This document shows positions 25,659-33,423 of a stretch of DNA of 64,000 nt, piece after piece. The notes beneath the pieces are model-generated. The model saw only the letters and a list, made by a program, of their open reading frames with translations, was not told the DNA's origin and did not search any database. Each line of letters opens with the position of its first letter. Position 1 is the first letter of the stretch. This DNA comes from Acidobacteriaceae bacterium (GTDB lineage: Bacteria > Acidobacteriota > Terriglobia > Terriglobales > Acidobacteriaceae): positions 611,828-675,827 of the forward strand of contig JAOAPC010000024.1 in assembly GCA_025462735.1 (NCBI GenBank). Reading direction: 5' to 3'. A program made the translations under genes and the position numbers.

Positions 25659-26937
25659 GGTCGAACTGAAGATCCTCTATATTTCGCAGTACTTTCCTCC
25701 AGAAATGGGCGCACCGTCCGCGCGCGTCTCGGAGTTATCACGCCGCTGGGCGCAAGCTGGCCACGACGTGACCGTGTTGACGGGTTTTCCGAATCACCCG
25801 GATGGTGTCATCCGCCCGGAATACCAGCGCCATTTTCGCCGGTTGATATTTCGCGAACGAGTGCAGGACGTCAACGTGGTGCGCTCATGGCTGTTGCCAT
25901 TCCCCAACCGCAAACCTCTGGAGCGGATGTTAAATTACACCTCGTTCTTTGCTTCTGGTGCGATCAGCGGATCGTTTCTGGATGTGCCTGACGCGGTCAT
26001 CGCCAGTTCACCGCAGCTGCTGGTGGGCCTTGCCGGCTGGTGGATTTCGAGACTGAACCATGTCCCATTCATCTTCGAAGTGCGTGACCTTTGGCCCGAG
26101 TCGCTAGCGGCGGTGGGAGTAGGCAATGCCGATTCCGCCTTGCATCGCTTGCTGAGAAGAGTTGCTGGATTTCTGTACCGGAAGGCGGACCAGATTGTGG
26201 TTGTGACGCCGGCGTTCCGTGAATATCTGGTCAGCAAATGGCATGTGACGCCAGAGAAAATTTCGATCGTCCCAAATGGAGTCGAGACCAGAATTTTTAG
26301 CCCTCGATTTCCAGATCCTGAGTTGCGCAAAAGCCTCGACGGTGAAGGGAAGTTCATCGTTTCTTTCATTGGTACCCTTGGACTCGCCCACGGACTCGAA
26401 ACTCTGATTACCGCGGCGGAGCGGTTTCAAAAAACCGAGCCCGGTATTTTGTTCGTTCTGGTGGGGGAAGGCGCGGACCGTCAGCGGATCGCCGGTATCG
26501 CGCAAGCCAGAGGAATTACGAATATTAGATTTGTTCCCCAGCAAGCGAGAGAGAAAATCCCCGACTACATCGCGGTCTCGGACGTATGCCTGGTGCTACT
26601 CAAAAAATCGGAAGTGTTTGAAACCGTAATTCCCACAAAGATGCTCGAATTCATGTCATGCGCGCGCCCGGTAATTCTCGGCGTGGGCGGACAGGCCCGC
26701 GAGATTATGGAACGCAGCCGGGCGGGCATTTGTGTTGAACCCGAAAACCCCGAGGAACTTTGTGAAGCGATTCTGAAACTACGCCATGAAGAGTGGCTAC
26801 GCGAATCGCTGGGCAGAAATGGCCGGGAGTACATCGTCCGAAACCTTTCGCGCGAACAGACGGCGGACGAATATCTGGAAGTATTAAGCGCAGTAATAGC
26901 AGGCGTAGGCAACTCGGAAGCTGCAGTTGCCGCTTAA
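25597..26937 (+). CDS. family 4 glycosyltransferase (WbuB/GT4 type)
   Basis: About 446 residues from the GTG at 25597. The first ~25 residues overlap the end of the epimerase gene by 62 bp and are not conserved-looking. The catalytic part starts at KILYISQYFPPEMGAPSARVSELSR, with TGFPNHPDG and the GT4 donor motif FETVIPTKMLEFMSCARPVILG near 345-370. No better in-frame start exists after the GTG, apart from a CTG, and GGGAGAG lies about 10 nt upstream. GT4 enzymes transfer hexoses or N-acetylhexosamines onto the growing repeat unit. The specific sugar is unknown. Confidence 0.9.
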   Translation: MDRTVAARFVTKGFLNFATTEVELKILYISQYFPPEMGAPSARVSELSRRWAQAGHDVTVLTGFPNHPDGVIRPEYQRHFRRLIFRERVQDVNVVRSWLLPFPNRKPLERMLNYTSFFASGAISGSFLDVPDAVIASSPQLLVGLAGWWISRLNHVPFIFEVRDLWPESLAAVGVGNADSALHRLLRRVAGFLYRKADQIVVVTPAFREYLVSKWHVTPEKISIVPNGVETRIFSPRFPDPELRKSLDGEGKFIVSFIGTLGLAHGLETLITAAERFQKTEPGILFVLVGEGADRQRIAGIAQARGITNIRFVPQQAREKIPDYIAVSDVCLVLLKKSEVFETVIPTKMLEFMSCARPVILGVGGQAREIMERSRAGICVEPENPEELCEAILKLRHEEWLRESLGRNGREYIVRNLSREQTADEYLEVLSAVIAGVGNSEAAVAA

Positions 26938-27923
26938 GGCCGGATCGCTACGATGCCAGCAGCGGTGGCCATCTGAACTGCCGCCTCGGCAGTGCGGGCC
27001 TGCAGCAGCTTTCGGGAGCTAGTCGGCACAAACAAAATATCATCTGCTTGCATCGGTAGATCGCTGATTTTCGCTTCCATCAGTTTCTTCAACTGAACAG
27101 GAACGATAGTGAGTCCAGAGGGGCCTTTGCGGACGATACGCGCACCATTCAGCTTCGCGGTGGAATTTGTGCCGCCTGCGAGAGCAATGGCCTGCAGCAC
27201 GCTGAGGTGTCCGCTATCCATTAGAAATCCGCTGGGGCGATTGACCTCACCCACGACGTAAACAATATCCGCGCGGCGGATTGTGACGATGTCCCCCGGT
27301 AATACCGTAATATCGCTTTCAGGGTGGTCCTCCAGGTTATGGGAGATCGGAACTGTAATTGGGGTCCGGTCGCGATGGGTGACCGTGGCGCTCCTGCCGG
27401 CGCGGTCAGTGAGTCCGCCGGCTGAGGAAATCAAACTAAATAACTTCTGATCACCAAGAATCGGGTAATTAGCAGGCTTGGCCACCTCACCCAGAATGCT
27501 CGCTCCCTCCGAGTTATATTCCGCAACGAAGATCTGTACATGCGGATTCTTAACGAATCCGCCCCGGTCCAGACGGCGTTCAATGATGATTTGTGCTTCG
27601 TCGAGCGTGAGTCCAGCTACGTGCACATTGTTAATCAGCGGGAGGTAGATGTCGCCGCTAGTGCTCACTCGAAGTTTGGTGTTGAGTTCCGGAACGTTGT
27701 AAACGCTTACTTCCACAAGATCGCCGGCGCCGAGACGCACTGCCGAGTCGCCGCCCAGCGCAGCGACTGCCGCCGTCGAAGTAGAGACTGTGGCTGCCGC
27801 AGATGAAGCCGGAGCGGCCCGATTCATCGGCATTGCAGTCTGCGCGAAACCAGCCCCCGCGAGAGTGATCAGCACGCAAAGCTCACAGAATTGAGAATTA
27901 CGAAATTCCGATATGATTCGCAT
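26934..27923 (-). CDS. polysaccharide export protein (Wza-like, Poly_export + SLBB)
   Basis: A 329-residue exported protein. After an N-terminal hydrophobic stretch (ELCVLITLAGAGFA) comes an Ala/Thr-rich linker and then the Poly_export domain: LGAGDLVEVSVYNVPELNTKLRVSTSGD. At least two SLBB-type repeats follow (VAKPANYPILGDQKLFSLISSAGGL; VNRPSGFLMDSGHLSVLQAIALAGG). Wza-like proteins form the outer-membrane channel for capsular or exopolysaccharide. ATG 27923 has CAGCAGAAA upstream; the frame is open to 27998 but that part is not signal-like. It is encoded on the strand opposite the rest of the locus and convergent with the GT4 gene. Confidence 0.92.
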   Translation of the reverse strand: MRIISEFRNSQFCELCVLITLAGAGFAQTAMPMNRAAPASSAAATVSTSTAAVAALGGDSAVRLGAGDLVEVSVYNVPELNTKLRVSTSGDIYLPLINNVHVAGLTLDEAQIIIERRLDRGGFVKNPHVQIFVAEYNSEGASILGEVAKPANYPILGDQKLFSLISSAGGLTDRAGRSATVTHRDRTPITVPISHNLEDHPESDITVLPGDIVTIRRADIVYVVGEVNRPSGFLMDSGHLSVLQAIALAGGTNSTAKLNGARIVRKGPSGLTIVPVQLKKLMEAKISDLPMQADDILFVPTSSRKLLQARTAEAAVQMATAAGIVAIRP

Positions 27924-28113
27924 TTTCTGCTGGAGTCTAGCATGGGGACTTGTGAAACCCCTCAGCCATTTTGCTGGCAGTACACATATCGGAAACATGA
28001 CGGCAGTATCCGCGAAGAGAATAGTTCCCCGCAGGAACCTGGGTTATAGTCGCAGTGCTTCCCTCATCAGCGATGAAGGTTCGCAGTGGGCCACAGTTTT
28101 TAAGGGGAACTGA

Positions 28114-29667
28114 TTGACATTATTGTTGCTGGGAACGTTCGCGGGTTCACTGCTCTTTTCTTTTCTCCTTACTAAGTTCGTGCGAGATGTTGCGGTGCGC
28201 AATGGATGGCTCTCGGCGCCTGCCAGCGGACGGCACCTCCACAATGAGGCAATTCCTAGGCTGGGCGGAGTTGCCATCGTGTTCTCGTTTTTGATCGCGA
28301 CCGCGATGGCGTTGATCGCCGGCAGATTCCTACTCCCGTCAAGAATAGGTCTCTCGCTTACCCCGTTGGCAACCATTCTACCCCCGGCGATGTTGATCTT
28401 TTTGCTGGGCATCTATGATGACCGGCGCGATGCGAGTCCTCTTCTGAAGTTTTCTGTCCAGGCAATTGCCGGAGCGATGTTGTTTGCGGGAGGGCTGCGA
28501 ATCCTAGCTGTTCCGGTGTTGTTTGGCGCGCACCAATTTTCCTGGTTCACAGGGCTGGTGCTAACCATTCTTTGGGTGATCGCGATAACCAATGCGTTTA
28601 ATTTGATCGACGGCCTGGATGGTTTGGCGGCGGGATCGGCGCTTTTTTCAACGTTAGTTGTATTTGTGGTCGCGCTTCTGGAGAATATGTCACTGATCTC
28701 CTTAGTCGCCCTGGCGCTGGCGGGCGCTATCCTTGGGTTTCTGCGATACAACTTCAACCCGGCAACTATTTTTCTTGGCGACTGCGGCAGTCTTTTTATC
28801 GGTTTTATGCTGAGCGCCCTAGCGCTACACGGGACCCAGAAGGCGCCCACCATCATTGCGGTGGCGATTCCAGTAGTTTCTTTCGGATTGCCAATCCTCG
28901 AAACTTCGCTTTCGGTAATACGCAGGTTGATCAGCGGCCGGCCCATCTTCAGCGCTGATCGTGAGCACATTCACCACAAGCTTCTGCAGCGTGGGATGTC
29001 GCACCGGCAAGTGGTGATAGTTCTCTATGGAGTCTCCGCAATCTTTGCTCTGCTGAGCCTATTTCTGTTGTGGCCCACTGGCAGCACTCTGGGACTGGTT
29101 CTTGCCGTGCTTGGGACGGGCATTTGGATTGGGGTACAGCATCTCGGTTATCTGGAATTCGGCGAACTCCGGCGCGTGGCACTAAGAACGGTGGAGCAGC
29201 CGCAAATTTTTGTCAATAATTTGGCGATCCGGCGGGGTGCGGAAGAGCTCAAGGCCGCAACGGATTTCCAGGAACTGTGCCGAATCCTGAGCGCTGCCTT
29301 CGAAAACAATGATTTCGATGGCTTCGAGTTGCGGGCTGAGTTTTCTGCTGCTGCCGAAGGTTTAGCGGTTGTGCAACCCACCGTGTGCCCACATGTGCGT
29401 TGGAGAAAGCCCGGAAGCCATGCGGTCCCAGGTTTTGGAAATACCTGGAGCCTTCATCTGGATCTAGTCAGCGCGGGGAATAATTACGTCGGGGCCTTGG
29501 TGATTTTTCGCCGCTATACCGAACGCGGACTCCAAGTAGACGTGAACCTTCTCACTTCCACTTTGGCTACCAACCTAGCTGATGCCTTGTATCGCACAGC
29601 GAGTTTGGATACCGATTTTCTGGTTGCGAGCGAAGACGCTACGTTGCTGCAGGCACGAGCCGGTTGA
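28114..29667 (+). CDS. MraY/WecA-family polyprenyl-phosphate sugar-1-phosphate transferase with C-terminal extension
   Basis: A 517-residue protein. About residues 1-335 are the polytopic transferase: signatures HNEAIPRLGGVAI, GIYDDRRD, NAFNLIDGLDGLAAGSALF and FLGDCGSLFIGFML, with the Asp motifs of the active site. It probably starts the chain by putting a sugar-1-phosphate on undecaprenyl phosphate. Residues of about 345-517 form an extra soluble region (FQELCRILSAAFENNDFDGFEL and VGALVIFRRYTERG) reminiscent of a GAF-like fold. The TTG at 28114 has GGGGA 7 nt upstream. It is divergent from the Wza-like gene. Confidence 0.9.
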   Translation: MTLLLLGTFAGSLLFSFLLTKFVRDVAVRNGWLSAPASGRHLHNEAIPRLGGVAIVFSFLIATAMALIAGRFLLPSRIGLSLTPLATILPPAMLIFLLGIYDDRRDASPLLKFSVQAIAGAMLFAGGLRILAVPVLFGAHQFSWFTGLVLTILWVIAITNAFNLIDGLDGLAAGSALFSTLVVFVVALLENMSLISLVALALAGAILGFLRYNFNPATIFLGDCGSLFIGFMLSALALHGTQKAPTIIAVAIPVVSFGLPILETSLSVIRRLISGRPIFSADREHIHHKLLQRGMSHRQVVIVLYGVSAIFALLSLFLLWPTGSTLGLVLAVLGTGIWIGVQHLGYLEFGELRRVALRTVEQPQIFVNNLAIRRGAEELKAATDFQELCRILSAAFENNDFDGFELRAEFSAAAEGLAVVQPTVCPHVRWRKPGSHAVPGFGNTWSLHLDLVSAGNNYVGALVIFRRYTERGLQVDVNLLTSTLATNLADALYRTASLDTDFLVASEDATLLQARAG

Positions 29668-29756
29668 TTTCCACAGCAGAACCTATTCCGCTACTGTTTC
29701 TCACCTGTCGCAAACTTTAGATTTAATTCTTTTCCCGTTCGGAGGAGCCTTGCCTG

Positions 29757-30554
29757 ATGCCCGCTCGATTGCCGCGCACTCAAATACATTTTCTTTCCTT
29801 GCCGACTGCTATTTTTTGTGTGCAATGCGAGTTAATCGGGGCGAACACTACGCCTGCGTGTCTCGCCTGCGGGAGTAAAGCAGTTCTCAGCCTCTCGCGT
29901 TTATTTGGGGGGTCGCTGCGCTCTCAGCCGCTGGCGCGATTGATTGAAGACGACGAGTTAAACCGCTTAGTGCGCGAGTTGTTGTCCACTGTGCCCGGCG
30001 AGGAAATCTATTCGGGGCTCGATTCAAGCCCGCAACATATTCCGGCATGGGACGATGCTCGGGTAGTTCACTCGGAATTGGCCGAGCATGGCCTTTCCGG
30101 CGCGAAGATAAGTCTTGAGCCGGCCATCGGCATAATAACGGAACGCGCGCAAGCCTTGACGGGAGCCACCGGCGCAGCAATTGCGCTTCGCAGCGGAAGT
30201 GAGGTCATTTGCCGAGCGCGCGCAGGACGGACCGCGCCTGACGTCGGCATCCGCTTACAGACGGACTCCGGGATTTCCGCCGAATGTCTGCGCAGCGGCG
30301 AAGTTGTGCTGTGCAACGATGCTGAAGACGATCCCCAAGTGGATCTGGCAAGCTGTAGGCGCCTAGGCGTTCGCTCCATTTTGGCCGCTCCGTTGCGACA
30401 CTTCCATAGGACTTTGGGAATCTTTGAAGTGCTCTCGGCGTCGCCAAAGGCATTCAACTATCAGCATGCTGCAACCATGCAACTACTAGCAAGCATGATG
30501 GTTTCCGCTATCTCCCGGCTCGCGCATCTCGGCGCCACGCCTAGCGCCGATTGA
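29757..30554 (+). CDS. zinc ribbon-GAF domain protein
   Basis: A 265-residue protein. The N-terminal part holds two CxxC pairs (FCVQCELIG and ACLACGSKAV), a likely zinc ribbon, then a Leu/Ser stretch. About residues 115-255 form a GAF domain with GATGAAIALRSGSEVICRARAG, LQTDSGISAECLRSGEVVLC and LGVRSILAAPLR. The same GAF type occurs in the two other nearby proteins at 30614-32257 and 33410-35587. GGAGGAG lies 9 nt upstream of the ATG. GAF domains bind small ligands; the ligand is unknown. No output domain is visible. Confidence 0.8.
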   Translation: MPARLPRTQIHFLSLPTAIFCVQCELIGANTTPACLACGSKAVLSLSRLFGGSLRSQPLARLIEDDELNRLVRELLSTVPGEEIYSGLDSSPQHIPAWDDARVVHSELAEHGLSGAKISLEPAIGIITERAQALTGATGAAIALRSGSEVICRARAGRTAPDVGIRLQTDSGISAECLRSGEVVLCNDAEDDPQVDLASCRRLGVRSILAAPLRHFHRTLGIFEVLSASPKAFNYQHAATMQLLASMMVSAISRLAHLGATPSAD

Positions 30555-30613
30555 CCCCGCAAGAGGCGCTGGCATCCATTAATACGTGGAGGTGCCGCCT
30601 TCGCTGGGGTAAC

Positions 30614-32257
30614 ATGAAGGTGAGCTGTTTAGCTCGTCGCGGAGCCAGACCGGTGGATATTGCCCCGAAAAATGCAATTTATGGCCGGGAACGGCGCCGT
30701 GCAGTTCGCAACGTGGTGAATACCCCAGCCTACGCCACCCTGAACGGCAGCTCACAAACCGTGGCGCTTGAGCTTTGTGAAATCCTCAACATCAGTGAAT
30801 CGGGCACGTGCATTCAGGCGCCAGGTCCCATGAAGGTGAACCGCCTTCTGCCGCTAGCCCTTGATCTGTCAGAAACCGGCGACCGCATTCATACCACTGG
30901 CCATGTCGTGTGGTCCGAAGGTTCGGGAAGATCGGGCATTCGATTTCCGGAGTTGTCGGAACCCTCACTGCTGCAGTTGCGGAAATGGCTGGCTGCGAAC
31001 AACGCGGCGGGAGTTGCGGATACGAGCCATGAATTTGTACCGCTCATACAGAATGAAAACCGTGGGTTCGGCGGACAAATGGTGCGTGCCCGGCCGGGTG
31101 AGGCAGCCGGCTACAGTTCATTGATTGCCGAGTGGGCCGAAATTGAGAAAGATGTAGAGCTCTTCGGCCCTAACTTGCACGAGGCGTTGCAACTCATCGC
31201 GGAACGCGCCTTGACACTGACTTGGGCAACGGGCGCGGCCATTGCCTTGCGAGATAACGTGAAGTCGGCAGTATTGATCTGCGAGGCGAGGGCGGGGAAC
31301 GATTCGCCTGAACTCGGTGCTCGACTGGACACGTTTTCGGGTTTTTCCGGCGAATGCGTTCGCTCCGGGAGCACCCTCGTGTGCGATGACGCGGAGACGG
31401 ACTCTCGGGTTGACCACGAGAGCTGCCACGCTCTTGGAATCAGGTCTCTAATCGCGTGTCCGGTTAAGACTCACAAAGGCGAAATTACAGGCATCCTGGA
31501 AGTGTTTTCCCCTGAAACTACGGCGTTCTGGGACAACGACGCTCGGACTCTCGAGCGCTTGGCTCGCATCATCGCCAACGCGATCAGCCGGTCAAAGGGA
31601 AAGGTACTCCCAGCTAGCGATTCCGAAGAAAAACACGAAAATAAAGTTCAGCTAAAGACTGACACGTCGTTCGAAAACGAGACAATTAGCGCCGCATGGC
31701 CCTCGCCGCAAAGACGTAAGGCCATTTTGTTTGTGAGCGGGATCGTGGCGGTTGTGTTCGGGGTTTGGTTGGTTGCGCCCTGGATATCAGATGCGATGAC
31801 TAAATTCACTGCACCTTCTACCTCGCAAGCTGCGGAATCGAAGCCCGCGAACGTCGATTATGTAGGCATGAACATTGGTGATCTGGAGAAGATAGCGCTG
31901 CAGGGAAATCCGGCCGCGCAGTATTCGCTCGGAATGAAATATGCCAGTGGAGACGGAGTGGTACAAGACTACCACGACGCCCTGGGTTGGTTTCTTAAGG
32001 CGGCGGATGCTGGTAACGTTCGCGCAGCGGCGAAAATCGCAACCTGCTTTTGGGCAGGAAAGGGTGCGCCGCAAGATTACAGCAAAGCTTATTTTTGGGG
32101 TCTGCTGGCTCAGGCCGCTGGCGATGAAACTGGCCGAGTGATCGTCATCAATAGCGCTCCGCGTTTGAGCGATCATCAACGATCGGCTGAGCAGCAGGAA
32201 GCCGACGCGTGGCTTCGTTCCCATCACTTTGGCTCTTCCTCTCGTGCATCGCACTAG
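30614..32257 (+). CDS. PilZ-GAF-transmembrane-Sel1 repeat protein
   Basis: About 547 residues. The N-terminal ~110 residues look like a PilZ domain: RRRAVRNVVNTPAYATLNGS, then ALELCEILNISESGTCIQAP and GHVVWSEGSGRSGIRF, though the c-di-GMP arginine motif is imperfect. A GAF domain of the same type as its neighbours follows (ATGAAIALRD, LDTFSGFSGECVRSG, LGIRSLIACPVK). One membrane helix is near residue 395 (AILFVSGIVAVVFGVWLVAPW). The C-terminus has two Sel1-like repeats (AAQYSLGMKYASGDGVVQDYHDALGWF and the next). ATG 30614 follows GGGG; an upstream TTG at 30551 overlapping the previous stop is an alternative. Confidence 0.82.
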   Translation: MKVSCLARRGARPVDIAPKNAIYGRERRRAVRNVVNTPAYATLNGSSQTVALELCEILNISESGTCIQAPGPMKVNRLLPLALDLSETGDRIHTTGHVVWSEGSGRSGIRFPELSEPSLLQLRKWLAANNAAGVADTSHEFVPLIQNENRGFGGQMVRARPGEAAGYSSLIAEWAEIEKDVELFGPNLHEALQLIAERALTLTWATGAAIALRDNVKSAVLICEARAGNDSPELGARLDTFSGFSGECVRSGSTLVCDDAETDSRVDHESCHALGIRSLIACPVKTHKGEITGILEVFSPETTAFWDNDARTLERLARIIANAISRSKGKVLPASDSEEKHENKVQLKTDTSFENETISAAWPSPQRRKAILFVSGIVAVVFGVWLVAPWISDAMTKFTAPSTSQAAESKPANVDYVGMNIGDLEKIALQGNPAAQYSLGMKYASGDGVVQDYHDALGWFLKAADAGNVRAAAKIATCFWAGKGAPQDYSKAYFWGLLAQAAGDETGRVIVINSAPRLSDHQRSAEQQEADAWLRSHHFGSSSRASH

Positions 32258-32301
32258 CACGGCTCACTCCGCCAATTTAAAATAGACACAGAGGTTTTGC
32301 G

Positions 32302-33423
32302 TTGTCGTCCCTCCGCGAAATTCTGAATCAAAACGTCCGCGAAGGCGAGCTCTACGAACCGATCGAACGGAACCGGTTACGCTGCTTCGCTTGTGGGCAC
32401 TGTTGCCCAATCGCTGAAGGCCAAGCTGGGGTTTGCAAGGTCCGCTACAACCAAGGTGGAAAGCTTTACGTTCCATGGGGCTACGTAGGCGGAGTGCAAT
32501 GCGATCCGATCGAGAAAAAGCCTTTTTTTCATGCCTACCCTGGAGCCCTCGCGTACAGCTTTGGCATGCTGGGATGCGACCTGCACTGCTCTTATTGTCA
32601 GAACTGGGTGACCTCGCAGGCACTGCGCGATCCGCACGCGTTGTCTCCTCCGCTGCAGGCGTCACCCGAGTTGCTGGTGCGTGATGCTCTCCGTCAGGGC
32701 GCGAAGGTGTTGGTCAGCACCTACAATGAGCCGTTGATTACCGCAGAGTGGGCAGTCGAAATTTTTCAGGAAGCAAAATCTGCGGGATTAAAAACGGCAT
32801 TTGTCTCGAACGGGAACGGAACTCCGCAGGTCCTCGAATACATCCGCCCGTGGATTGATTTTTATAAGGTCGATCTGAAGAGCTTTGATGACCAGCATTA
32901 TCGCCAGCTGGGAGGCCGGATTGGTCCCATCCTGGACACTATTCGCTGGCTTCATGAGAACGGTGTTTGGCTGGAGATCGTGACCTTGCTGATTCGTGGG
33001 TTCAACGACTCTGACGACGAACTGCGCCGGTTGGCAGAATTTTTGGTAAGTGTTTCCCCGGACATCCCATGGCATGTGACCGCGTTCCATAAGGATTACA
33101 AAATGGCGGACACCGATGACACTCGCCCGGAAGATTTGATTCGCGCTGCCGAAGTTGGCAAAACCGCTGGACTGCAATTTGTGTATGCAGGAAATCTTCC
33201 CAGCAGAGTAGGGAACCTCGAAGACACGTTTTGCCGCCAGTGCGGGTCAAGAGTGATTCATCGCTACGGCTATTTCATTGAGGAGTACCGCCTGACTGCG
33301 GATGGCTGTTGCCCGGATTGCGGGAGCGCGGTTCCGGGAAGATGGGCGGAACGCTTTGAAGGTCAAATCGCGGACCGCCCGTTCATTCCAGGAAACAGAA
33401 CGAACTTCGTTACTCTGAGCTAG
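32302..33423 (+). CDS. amrS: AmmeMemoRadiSam system radical SAM enzyme
   Basis: A 373-residue radical SAM protein. The N-terminal part has CFACGHCCPIAEGQAGVCKVR, then the [4Fe-4S] motif CDLHCSYCQNW near residue 94 (CxxxCxxC), STYNEPLITAEWAVE, and a C-terminal cysteine block (CRQCGSRVIHRYG; CCPDCGSAVPG). This layout matches AmrS. The other two members, AmmeMemoRadiSam A and B, are not in the window, so a complete system is not shown. The TTG start has GAGG about 8 nt upstream. The 3' end overlaps the convergent amidase gene by 14 bp. Confidence 0.88.
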   Translation: MSSLREILNQNVREGELYEPIERNRLRCFACGHCCPIAEGQAGVCKVRYNQGGKLYVPWGYVGGVQCDPIEKKPFFHAYPGALAYSFGMLGCDLHCSYCQNWVTSQALRDPHALSPPLQASPELLVRDALRQGAKVLVSTYNEPLITAEWAVEIFQEAKSAGLKTAFVSNGNGTPQVLEYIRPWIDFYKVDLKSFDDQHYRQLGGRIGPILDTIRWLHENGVWLEIVTLLIRGFNDSDDELRRLAEFLVSVSPDIPWHVTAFHKDYKMADTDDTRPEDLIRAAEVGKTAGLQFVYAGNLPSRVGNLEDTFCRQCGSRVIHRYGYFIEEYRLTADGCCPDCGSAVPGRWAERFEGQIADRPFIPGNRTNFVTLS

